Made by a program: the position numbers and the translations under genes. From an uncultured Rhodoferax sp. (lineage in GTDB: Bacteria > Pseudomonadota > Gammaproteobacteria > Burkholderiales > Burkholderiaceae_C): a stretch of DNA of 6,258 nucleotides. Positions 1 to 5,222 of the stretch are shown in pieces; the first letter of the stretch is position 1; each line of letters begins with the position of its first letter. The DNA is taken from contig CAKZJN010000121.1 of NCBI GenBank assembly GCA_936943465.1, positions 1 to 6,258 of the forward strand, read 5' to 3'. Below the pieces are notes generated by a model. The model saw only the letters and a program-made list of their open reading frames with translations, ran no database searches and was not told the DNA's origin.

Positions 1-485
1 ACCGACAGATAGGGCGTGCATTCGTCAAACTGCATGACGATGTCGCTGTTCAGAATGGTCTGAATCTGCATGCTGATTTCGGGGGTGAGAAACAGCTTGT
101 CGCCATTTACAGGGCTGGCGAACTTCACGCCTTCCTCAGTAATCTTGCGCATCTCGCCCAGGCTCCACACCTGAAAGCCACCCGAGTCGGTGAGGATCGG
201 TTTGTCCCACTTCTCGAAGGCGTGCAGACCGCCGAATTGCTTCACCACGTCCAGGCCGGGGCGCATCCACAGGTGGAAGGTGTTCCCCAGAATGATCTGG
301 GCCTTCATGTCGTGCAGGCTTTGCGGGGTAACGCCCTTGACCGTGCCGTAGGTTCCCACCGGCATGAAGATGGGGGTTTGCACCACGCCGTGGTTCAGGG
401 TGAGTTGGCCGCGTCGGGCGTGGCTGCCCAGGTAACTGCCATCGGGGCTGGCGGGGTCGGTCTTGAGAAGGTCAAATTTGAGCAT
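1..485 (-). CDS. tgt: Queuine tRNA-ribosyltransferase (tRNA-guanine transglycosylase), N-terminal part, cut by window edge
   Basis: Tgt exchanges the guanine at position 34 of tRNAs with GUN anticodons for the queuosine precursor preQ1, in the cytoplasm. The visible 161 codons start at an ATG at 485-483 and read MLKFDLLKTD, then the family blocks GVVQTPIFMPVGTYGTVKG (about 33-51), ILGNTFHLWMRPG (65-77), LTDSGGFQVWSL (98-109) and MQFDECTPY (151-159). D100 in DSGGFQ corresponds to the general acid/base Asp102 of the Zymomonas enzyme, and D154 to its substrate-binding Asp156. The catalytic nucleophile Asp and the zinc site lie in the missing C-terminal half (the family is about 370-390 residues). 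The ATG was chosen because the next residues align with the usual N-terminus, and no in-frame alternative is evident. There is no Shine-Dalgarno upstream. queA, its pathway partner, lies on the same strand about 1.4 kb upstream, separated by a cytochrome pair. Identity is secure; only the downstream part is unseen. Confidence 0.96.
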   Translation of the reverse strand, partial: MLKFDLLKTDPASPDGSYLGSHARRGQLTLNHGVVQTPIFMPVGTYGTVKGVTPQSLHDMKAQIILGNTFHLWMRPGLDVVKQFGGLHAFEKWDKPILTDSGGFQVWSLGEMRKITEEGVKFASPVNGDKLFLTPEISMQIQTILNSDIVMQFDECTPYLS

Positions 486-490
486 GCCGC

Positions 491-496
491 ATTTTA
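491..496 (-). promoter_or_regulatory. Possible -10 element just upstream of the tgt start
   Basis: Read on the minus strand, the hexamer is TAAAAT (5 of 6 matches to TATAAT), and it ends five bases before the tgt ATG. No convincing -35 is seen 16-18 bases further upstream, and there is no Shine-Dalgarno. If used, transcription would start at or very near the start codon, giving a leaderless or very short leader. This is pattern matching only. Confidence 0.3.
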
Positions 497-578
497 TGAG
501 GCGGGTGCCTCTGGGGCTGCTGCTCGGGGGTTTGGCCTGCGTTCTGTACTTATGCCGTAGCACAGGAGGCCGGTGACA

Positions 579-601
579 GGCCCGGCACTGGTAGCCGGGC
601 C
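579..601 (-). terminator. GC-rich stem-loop downstream of the cytochrome c' gene
   Basis: There is a perfect 8-bp inverted repeat, GGCCCGGC at 579-586 and GCCGGGCC at 594-601, with a 7-base loop. It lies 16 bp beyond the TAA of the minus-strand cytochrome c' gene. Position and stability suit a transcript-end hairpin. However, no run of U follows on either strand, so it is not a textbook intrinsic terminator. It could instead stabilise an mRNA 3' end or act with Rho. It lies between the cytochrome c' gene and tgt and would tend to insulate tgt from readthrough. Confidence 0.45.
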
Positions 602-617
602 CATTGAGAGCAACGAC

Positions 618-1073
618 TTATTGCGCGCGGAAGTCGTCGTGGCAGCCCTTGCAGGTTCCGCCCACGGCGCCCATGGCGGGCTTGATGGCGTCGAGGCTGC
701 CGGTCTTGGCTGCTGCGTTGAGCTTGGCCATTTCGGCTTGCATCTTGTCAGCCGCCGCGTTGAACTTGGCGGCATCGGACCAGACTTCGGCCTTGGCCTT
801 GGTGTTGCCGGCCTTGTCGCTGCCGGGCACAAAGGCGGCCCAGGGCAGTTTGGCCATGTATTCCGCTACTGCTGCGCTGTCGGCTGCCACCTTGGCATCG
901 AACGGGGCCTTGCCCTGCACCATGGCGGCAATGCGTCCGACGTTTTGCTGCATCACAAACAAGGCGCTCTGGCGATACTTCACCGCGTCTTCGGGTTTGG
1001 CAAATTGGGCCATAGCGGACGTGGCGCTGAGGGTGGCGGCGGCAACAACGAGGGCGGAAACATACTTTTTCAT
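618..1073 (-). CDS. cycP: Cytochrome c' (class II c-type cytochrome), periplasmic precursor
   Basis: The product is 151 residues. A signal peptide (MKK, hydrophobic core 5-16, cleavage AMA|Q after residue 22) leaves a mature protein of 129 residues starting QFAKPEDAVKYRQSAL. This start strongly resembles the Alcaligenes/Achromobacter cytochrome c' as remembered. The single heme site CKGCH is at residues 141-145, six residues from the C-terminus, as is usual for this four-helix-bundle family. Mature R12 and L16 match the conserved Arg and the distal-pocket Leu of five-coordinate cytochromes c'. R149, four residues after the heme His, matches the proximal Arg implicated in NO binding. These proteins bind NO (and CO) in the periplasm and are linked to NO tolerance. 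The ATG at 1073-1071 was preferred over upstream in-frame starts because it begins the signal peptide and has GAAAGG six bases upstream. The gene is divergent from a b561-type cytochrome that may be its electron donor (inference). The symbol follows Rhodobacter usage. Confidence 0.93.
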   Translation of the reverse strand: MKKYVSALVVAAATLSATSAMAQFAKPEDAVKYRQSALFVMQQNVGRIAAMVQGKAPFDAKVAADSAAVAEYMAKLPWAAFVPGSDKAGNTKAKAEVWSDAAKFNAAADKMQAEMAKLNAAAKTGSLDAIKPAMGAVGGTCKGCHDDFRAQ

Positions 1074-1079
1074 AGACGA

Positions 1080-1085
1080 CCTTTC
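1080..1085 (-). promoter_or_regulatory. Ribosome binding site of the cytochrome c' gene
   Basis: GAAAGG on the minus strand lies six bases upstream of the ATG at 1073. It supports that start rather than the upstream in-frame ATG codons, which would add a non-secretory N-terminal extension before the signal peptide. Confidence 0.6.
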
Positions 1086-1109
1086 AAATGAGATAGCGAT
1101 GCCATAGTG

Positions 1110-1140
1110 GGCAGTCGGACAATAGAACTGCCGGTACAGT
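1110..1140. repeat. Nested CAGT/ACTG inverted repeats (possible operator)
   Basis: GGCAGT at 1110-1115 is the inverse complement of ACTGCC at 1127-1132, with 11 bases between. The same ACTG (1127-1130) also pairs with CAGT at 1137-1140 across six bases. The result is three alternating half-sites about 37-67 bp upstream of the cytochrome c' start. The arrangement could bind a dimeric regulator or fold in the leader, but it resembles no family site I can name, and short repeats like these also arise by chance. Confidence 0.3.
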
Positions 1141-1185
1141 GTAGGACGCATTCGAAATTCTTGCAGGCGACGGCTCAGTTTTAGA

Positions 1186-1199
1186 CCGCAGCGATGCGG
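1186..1199 (+). other. Small stem-loop with GCGA tetraloop in the b561 leader
   Basis: CCGCA (1186-1190) pairs with TGCGG (1195-1199) around the loop GCGA, which fits the stable GNRA class. It lies about ten bases upstream of the Shine-Dalgarno of the b561 gene. With only five base pairs, it may or may not matter for translation. On the other strand it would fall in the promoter zone of the cytochrome c' gene. Confidence 0.3.
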
Positions 1200-1209
1200 C
1201 AAACAATTT

Positions 1210-1214
1210 AAGGA
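1210..1214 (+). promoter_or_regulatory. Ribosome binding site of the b561-type cytochrome gene
   Basis: AAGGA lies in an A/T-rich stretch nine bases upstream of the ATG at 1224. The surrounding A/T-rich sequence (1201-1222) contrasts with the GC-rich neighbourhood, which suits an open translation start. Confidence 0.6.
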
Positions 1215-1223
1215 AATTTAAGC

Positions 1224-1895
1224 ATGGCAAAAGTACGAATCTGGGACTTGCCCACACGGGTCTTCCACTGGTTGCTGGTGCTGTGCGTTATGGCGCTCGT
1301 CATCACCGGACAGGTCGGCGGTAATGCGCTGGATTGGCACTTCCGCTTTGGCTATGTCGTCGCGGGCTTGTTGTTGTTCCGCCTGGTCTGGGGCTTTATC
1401 GGCGGGCGCTGGTCGCGCTTTCTGGTGTTTGTGCGCATGCCGGGAACCATCTTCGCGTATCTGCGCGGCGAACGTAGCCCCGAGATGGAGGCCGGCCACA
1501 ACCCGCTGGGCGCGTTGTCGGTGTTGGGCTTGCTAACGGTTGCGCTGATCCAAGTAGGCAGCGGCCTGATGAGCGATGACGAAATCATGCACTCCGGCCC
1601 CCTGGCCCAAGTGGTCAGTTCGGACTGGGTCTCGCTGGCTACTTCCCTGCACACGCGCTACAACAAGATCGTATTGATTGCGCTGGTCGCCCTGCACATT
1701 GGGGCCATCCTGTTCTACCGTTTTGTCAAAAAGCAAAATCTGGTGAAGCCCATGCTGACCGGAGACAAAGAGTTGGACACACCGGTAGAACCAGCGCAGG
1801 ACACGCTGCAGACCCGCGTGCTGGCGCTGGTGCTGTTTGTGGCGCTGCTGTCCGGCTTCTGGTGGACCGTGCAGCGCTTGGGCGCTGTTGGGTAG
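1224..1895 (+). CDS. Prokaryotic cytochrome b561-type membrane protein (HydC/CybH-like)
   Basis: This 223-residue integral membrane protein resembles the bacterial cytochrome b561 / Ni-Fe hydrogenase cytochrome b subunit family, which passes electrons between quinol and a partner via b hemes. The family-typical N-terminus VRIWDLPTRVFHW (4-16) gives His15. Other candidate heme-ligand histidines are H39, H92 in GHNPLGALSV (91-100), H143 and H158. Membrane segments read at about 16-33, 43-60, 96-115, 148-168 and 198-215; the fifth, after a charged linker (169-197), goes beyond the usual four-helix core. The loop 116-142 is probably periplasmic. No hydrogenase genes are near. The adjacent divergent cytochrome c' is the obvious candidate partner, as electron acceptor (inference). 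The start is supported by an AAGGA Shine-Dalgarno. The TAG stop lies only 4 bp from the stop of convergent queA, with no room for a terminator. Assignment of the exact His ligands is tentative. Confidence 0.9.
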   Translation: MAKVRIWDLPTRVFHWLLVLCVMALVITGQVGGNALDWHFRFGYVVAGLLLFRLVWGFIGGRWSRFLVFVRMPGTIFAYLRGERSPEMEAGHNPLGALSVLGLLTVALIQVGSGLMSDDEIMHSGPLAQVVSSDWVSLATSLHTRYNKIVLIALVALHIGAILFYRFVKKQNLVKPMLTGDKELDTPVEPAQDTLQTRVLALVLFVALLSGFWWTVQRLGAVG

Positions 1896-1899
1896 CGGC
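1896..1899. other. 4-bp gap between convergent stop codons of the b561 gene and queA
   Basis: The TAG of the plus-strand b561 gene ends at 1895 and the TAA of minus-strand queA occupies 1902-1900. No terminator hairpin can sit between them, so transcripts from each side are likely to run into the neighbouring coding region. Confidence 0.9.
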
Positions 1900-2988
1900 T
1901 TAGGCGCTTGGAGTTCGCTCCAGCAGCATGGCGTCGCCATAGCTGAAAAAGCGGTATTCCTTTTCAATCGCGTGGCGGTACAGCGCCATGATGTGCTCGT
2001 ACCCGGCAAAGGCACTGACCAGCATCATCAGGCTCGACTTGGGCAAGTGAAAGTTGGTCAGCAGCAGGTCCACATGGGTAAAGCGAAACCCCGGGGTGAT
2101 GAAAATGCTGGTGTCGCCCTGGGCTTGCCCGCTTTGCGCCCAGCTTTCCAGGGTTCTTACCGTAGTGGTTCCCACGGCCACCACGCGGCCACCCCGTGCT
2201 TTGCAATCCGCAATGGCGCGTTGCGTCGATGCAGGCACCTGGTACCACTCGCTGTGCATCTGGTGATCGGCCAGGATTTCGGTTTTGACCGGCTGGAAGG
2301 TGCCGGCCCCCACATGCAAAGTCACCTGCGCACGCTGTAGCCCCTGCGCGTCCAACGCGGCTAGCACGCCTTCGTCAAAGTGCAACGCGGCCGTAGGTGC
2401 TGCGACCGCGCCGGGGTTCTTGGCAAATACGGTCTGGTAACGGTGGGCGTCTTCGGCGGAGTCGGTGTGCGTGATGTAGGGCGGTAGCGGCACGTGGCCG
2501 TGGCGCTCCATCAGCGTGTAGGGGTCATCGCCCCGGTCGTTGGACAGTACAAAGCGAAACAAGGGGCCGTCGGCTTCCGGCCAGCGCCCCAGCAGGGTGG
2601 CGCAAAGGCCGTCTTCCTGGCCCTCCGCGCATTGCATCTTCAGCGTGGTTCCCACCTCGGGCTTCTTGCTCACACGCATGTGCGCTGCGACCTGGTTACC
2701 GCCCAGCACGCGCTCCACCAGCAACTCGACCTTGCCGCCGGTGGGCTTCTCGCCAAACAGTCGGGCGTGCAGCACCTTGGTGTCGTTGAATACCAGCAGA
2801 TCGCCGGCGCGCAGCAGGCCTGGCAATTCCTTGAAGACGCGGTCCACAGGCTGCGCGCTGCGCCCATCGAGCAGGCGCGAGCCGCTGCGCTCAGGAGTCG
2901 GGTGCTGGGCAATCAGGTTATCGGGCAGAGCGAAATCAAAGTCGCTCAGGGTGAAGGTGCGCGCAGTGGCGGCCGAGGGAGTGGACAT
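1900..2988 (-). CDS. queA: S-adenosylmethionine:tRNA ribosyltransferase-isomerase QueA
   Basis: QueA transfers and isomerises the ribosyl group of S-adenosylmethionine onto preQ1-modified tRNA to make epoxyqueuosine, the step after Tgt. The product is 362 residues (E. coli QueA is 356) and full length. Conserved blocks, in order: LSDFDFALPDNLIAQHP (14-30), NDTKVLHARLFG (68-79), RHGHVPLPPYI (162-172), YQTVFAKNPGAVAAPTAALHF (184-204), LHVGAGTFQPV (224-234), MHSEWY (244-249), VGTTTVRTLES (272-282), TNFHLPKSSLMMLVSAFAG (311-329) and YRFFSYGDAMLL (345-356). The ATG at 2988-2986 was chosen over longer in-frame starts because those would run into recG and add unconserved residues. Even so, residues 2-10 are a small non-conserved lead-in. 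No clear Shine-Dalgarno precedes it. It is divergent from recG across 58 bp. tgt lies downstream on the same strand but is separated by two cytochrome genes, unlike the common queA-tgt pairing. Confidence 0.96.
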   Translation of the reverse strand: MSTPSAATARTFTLSDFDFALPDNLIAQHPTPERSGSRLLDGRSAQPVDRVFKELPGLLRAGDLLVFNDTKVLHARLFGEKPTGGKVELLVERVLGGNQVAAHMRVSKKPEVGTTLKMQCAEGQEDGLCATLLGRWPEADGPLFRFVLSNDRGDDPYTLMERHGHVPLPPYITHTDSAEDAHRYQTVFAKNPGAVAAPTAALHFDEGVLAALDAQGLQRAQVTLHVGAGTFQPVKTEILADHQMHSEWYQVPASTQRAIADCKARGGRVVAVGTTTVRTLESWAQSGQAQGDTSIFITPGFRFTHVDLLLTNFHLPKSSLMMLVSAFAGYEHIMALYRHAIEKEYRFFSYGDAMLLERTPSA

Positions 2989-3046
2989 CGTGCTTGAGGG
3001 TTGAACAAACCCGTACCAAGGAGTAAATAGAGGGCAGAATTCTCCC
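2989..3046. promoter_or_regulatory. Short divergent promoter region between queA and recG
   Basis: Only 58 bp separate the two divergent starts, so at least one promoter must overlap the other gene or its promoter. On the plus strand, TTGAAC (3001-3006), a 17-base spacer and TAAATA (3024-3029) form a possible sigma-70 promoter (4/6 and 3/6 matches) that would leave a recG leader of roughly 11 bases. An alternative -10-like CAGAAT (3035-3040) ends six bases before the recG ATG. AAGGAG at 3018-3023 resembles a Shine-Dalgarno but is too far upstream (23 bases) to serve the annotated recG start. No minus-strand promoter for queA could be singled out. Confidence 0.4.
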
Positions 3047-5191
3047 ATGCCCGAGTCCACCCTTTCCATCACGCTGATCGAGCCGCCCAAGGCCGCCGCC
3101 AAGCCGGCGCCCGTGGCTCCGGCTACGCCGAAAAGCGCCATGCAGAAGGCGTTGGAAAAACTGGGCCTCAAGCGCGATATCGATCTGGCCCTGCACCTGC
3201 CGCTGCGCTACGAAGACGAGACCCGCATCACGCAATTGCGGGACGCCCGCGAAGGCGACACCATCCAGATCGAAGCGCAGGTGCTGGAGTGTGAAATCAG
3301 CTTCCGCCCCCGACGCCAGTTGCTGGTCAAGGTGGACGACGGCTCCGACGTGTGCACGTTGCGCTTCTTCAACTTTTATCCCAACCAGCAAAAGGCGCTG
3401 GCAGTCGGCAACCGCATACGGGCGCGTGGTGAAGTCCGGGGCGGCTTTCTGGGCTGGACCATGTTGCACCCCAGCTTCAAGCCCGCAGGTGGGGAACTGC
3501 CCACGGCGCTGACGCCGGTGTATCCGACCGTGGCGGGTATGCCGCAGGCGTATTTGCGCAAGGCGGTGTTGTCGGGTCTGGCGCGCGCCGAGTTGTCGGA
3601 CACCTTTGCGCCGGGTGACCTGAGCCGGCTCAACACACATGCGCTGTGGACCCTGCGGCAGGCGCTGCATTTCTTGCACCATCCCACGCCCGATGTGTCG
3701 CTGGACACACTGCAAGACCACTCGCACCCGGCCTGGCAGCGCCTGAAGGCAGAAGAATTGTTGGCCCAGCAGCTCTCGCAATTGCAGTCACGCCGCGCCC
3801 GCGCGGCCTTGCGCGCACCGGAACTCAAGGGCCGGGTCGGCGACACCCTGCATGCCCGCCTGCTGCAGACGCTGCCCTTTGCCTTGACGAAGGCCCAGCA
3901 GCGCGTGGGCTTTGAAATTGCCAAAGACATGGCGCACCACCAACCGATGCACCGCCTGCTGCAGGGCGATGTGGGGGCTGGCAAAACAGTGGTGGCTGCG
4001 CTGGCCGCCACCATCTGCATCGATGCCGGCTGGCAATGCGCGCTGATGGCGCCCACCGAGATTCTGGCCGAGCAGCACTTCCGCAAACTGATTGGCTGGC
4101 TGGAGCCCCTGGGCGTGAAAACCGCATGGTTGACCGGCAGCCAGAAAACCAAGTCGCGGCGCGAGGCGCTCGACCTGATCGAGCGCGGCGAAGCGCAACT
4201 GGTGGTGGGCACCCACGCGGTGATTCAGGACAAAGTGCAGTTCAAGAACCTGGCCCTGGCCATCATCGACGAGCAGCATCGCTTTGGCGTGGCGCAGCGC
4301 CTGGCTCTGCGCAACAAGTTGCAGCACGACGCCATGGAGCCGCATCTGCTGATGATGACGGCCACGCCGATTCCGCGCACGCTGGCCATGAGCTACTACG
4401 CCGACCTCGATGTGTCCACCATTGACGAACTGCCACCGGGGCGTACCCCCATCATTACCAAGGTGGTGAACGAGGCACGGCGCGACGAGGTGATTCAGCG
4501 CATTCGCGCCCAGATTGCGCAAGGCCGGCAGATTTACTGGGTGTGCCCGCTGATTGAAGAGAGCGAGGCGCTCGACCTGACCAACGCTACCGAAACCCAC
4601 GCGGAGTTGAGCGCGGTGCTGCAGGACGCCTGCCCCGAGGGCAAGCCGGTTACGGTCGGCTTGCTGCACTCGCGCATGGCGCAGGACGAAAAGAAGGCGG
4701 TGATGGCCGCCTTTGTGGCCGGCGAGATGGCGGTGCTGGTCAGCACCACGGTGATCGAGGTGGGTGTGGATGTGCCCAACGCCTCGCTGATGGTGGTGGA
4801 ACATGCCGAGCGTTTTGGTTTGTCGCAGTTGCACCAGTTGCGGGGCAGGGTCGGGCGTGGTGCGGCGGCCTCAGCCTGCGTGCTGCTGTATTCCACTGGC
4901 GATGCGCCGCGCCTGAGCGAGCATGCCCGCGAGCGCCTGCGCGCCATGGCCGAGACCAATGACGGTTTCGAGATTGCCCGGCGCGATCTGGAGATCCGGG
5001 GCCCCGGCGAGTTTCTGGGTTCGCGCCAGAGTGGTGACGCCATGCTGCGTTTTGCCGATTTGGCCACCGACGGCGACCTGCTGGAGTGGGCCCGCAAGGA
5101 AGCGCCGCTGATGCTCGACCACCATCCGCACCTGGCCGAAAAGCATGTGCAGCGCTGGCTCGGAACCAAGGCCGAATTCCTCAAGGCCTGA
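3047..5191 (+). CDS. recG: ATP-dependent DNA helicase RecG
   Basis: RecG is a superfamily 2 double-stranded DNA translocase that reverses stalled replication forks and remodels Holliday junctions and D- or R-loops. The product is 714 residues (E. coli RecG is 693). The N-terminal third contains LALHLPLRYEDET (about 47-59) and the OB-fold wedge region. Helicase motifs follow: Walker A GDVGAGKT (307-314, K313), motif Ia APTEILAEQHF, motif II DEQHRFG (408-414), motif III TATPIPRT (438-445), motif V STTVIEVGVDVP (566-577) and motif VI QLRGRVGRG (597-605). The C-terminal TRG region includes RGPGEFLGSRQSG (651-663). All key residues are intact. Residues 12-30 are an Ala/Pro/Lys-rich extension; M32 (ATG at 3140) is an alternative start closer to the E. 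coli N-terminus. The ATG at 3047 lacks a Shine-Dalgarno but has possible promoter elements just upstream. oxyR follows after 31 bp on the same strand. Confidence 0.97.
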   Translation: MPESTLSITLIEPPKAAAKPAPVAPATPKSAMQKALEKLGLKRDIDLALHLPLRYEDETRITQLRDAREGDTIQIEAQVLECEISFRPRRQLLVKVDDGSDVCTLRFFNFYPNQQKALAVGNRIRARGEVRGGFLGWTMLHPSFKPAGGELPTALTPVYPTVAGMPQAYLRKAVLSGLARAELSDTFAPGDLSRLNTHALWTLRQALHFLHHPTPDVSLDTLQDHSHPAWQRLKAEELLAQQLSQLQSRRARAALRAPELKGRVGDTLHARLLQTLPFALTKAQQRVGFEIAKDMAHHQPMHRLLQGDVGAGKTVVAALAATICIDAGWQCALMAPTEILAEQHFRKLIGWLEPLGVKTAWLTGSQKTKSRREALDLIERGEAQLVVGTHAVIQDKVQFKNLALAIIDEQHRFGVAQRLALRNKLQHDAMEPHLLMMTATPIPRTLAMSYYADLDVSTIDELPPGRTPIITKVVNEARRDEVIQRIRAQIAQGRQIYWVCPLIEESEALDLTNATETHAELSAVLQDACPEGKPVTVGLLHSRMAQDEKKAVMAAFVAGEMAVLVSTTVIEVGVDVPNASLMVVEHAERFGLSQLHQLRGRVGRGAAASACVLLYSTGDAPRLSEHARERLRAMAETNDGFEIARRDLEIRGPGEFLGSRQSGDAMLRFADLATDGDLLEWARKEAPLMLDHHPHLAEKHVQRWLGTKAEFLKA

Positions 5192-5222
5192 GAAAAAACA
5201 GTGCCCGTTGCACAATAGCGCC
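5192..5222 (+). promoter_or_regulatory. recG-oxyR gap with possible -10 just upstream of the oxyR ATG
   Basis: These 31 bases hold an A-rich run (5191-5198) and CACAAT at 5211-5216 (4/6 to TATAAT), ending six bases before the ATG. CTGAGA at 5188-5193 (4/6 to TTGACA) sits exactly 17 bases upstream of it and overlaps the recG stop codon. There is no Shine-Dalgarno. If it is a promoter, the start point would fall at or next to the ATG, giving a leaderless oxyR mRNA besides readthrough from recG. No canonical OxyR box (ATAG-N7-CTAT repeats) is present. Confidence 0.35.

Larger units (their letters stand above)
486..617. other. Intergenic gap between the cytochrome c' gene and tgt
   Basis: These 132 bp contain no credible gene. 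They hold the GC-rich hairpin next to the cytochrome c' stop and the -10-like hexamer next to the tgt start. The stretch between them (about 500-560 and 561-578) shows no other recognisable element. Any tgt promoter that is independent of queA must lie here. Confidence 0.6.
1074..1223. promoter_or_regulatory. Divergent regulatory region between the cytochrome c' and b561 genes
   Basis: These 150 bp must carry the promoters of both divergent genes. For the minus strand, a weak match TTGTTT, 17 bases, TAAAAC can be read from about 1205 down to 1177. Another weak pair, CTGCAA, 17 bases, TACACT, lies near 1168-1140. Neither is decisive. There are inverted repeats at 1110-1132 and 1127-1140, and a small stem-loop at 1186-1199, listed separately. 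No clear FNR (TTGAT-N4-ATCAA), LexA or OxyR site was found, so regulation by oxygen, NO or peroxide cannot be read from the sequence. Confidence 0.6.

Noticed and set aside
573..1107. Plus-strand open frames of 172 and 167 codons opposite the cytochrome c' gene
   Set aside because: The minus strand encodes a secreted protein with signal peptide, CKGCH heme site and a Shine-Dalgarno. The plus-strand frames show none of these.
1093..1125. ATAG repeats (1093, 1104, 1122) upstream of the cytochrome c' gene, considered as an OxyR site
   Set aside because: OxyR sites alternate ATAG and CTAT at seven-base intervals. Here the first two are direct repeats, the third is at the wrong spacing, and no CTAT partner lies in register.
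1127..1140. ACTGCCGGTACAGT considered as a LexA box
   Set aside because: The CTG...CAG half-sites span 12 bases instead of the 16 of the CTGT-N8-ACAG site, so the spacing is wrong.
2989..3171. Longer queA frame starting upstream of 2988
   Set aside because: It would add 61 residues encoded opposite the recG start. None resembles QueA, whose conserved N-terminus begins shortly after the ATG at 2988.
2936..3781. Antisense open frame (281 codons) spanning the recG 5' end and the queA-recG gap
   Set aside because: It is arginine- and glutamine-rich shadow sequence with no recognisable domain, crosses a promoter region and lies opposite recG.
3788..4834. Long antisense open frame (348 codons) opposite recG, His/Gln/Arg/Gly-rich
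   Set aside because: Its composition is what the complement of GC-rich helicase codons gives. It shows no family motif, no ribosome binding site, and lies wholly within a strongly supported gene.
5145..5222. Upstream start for oxyR giving a 345-residue product
   Set aside because: The added 26 residues come from a shifted frame inside recG. The LysR N-terminus MTLTELKYIV begins at 5223.
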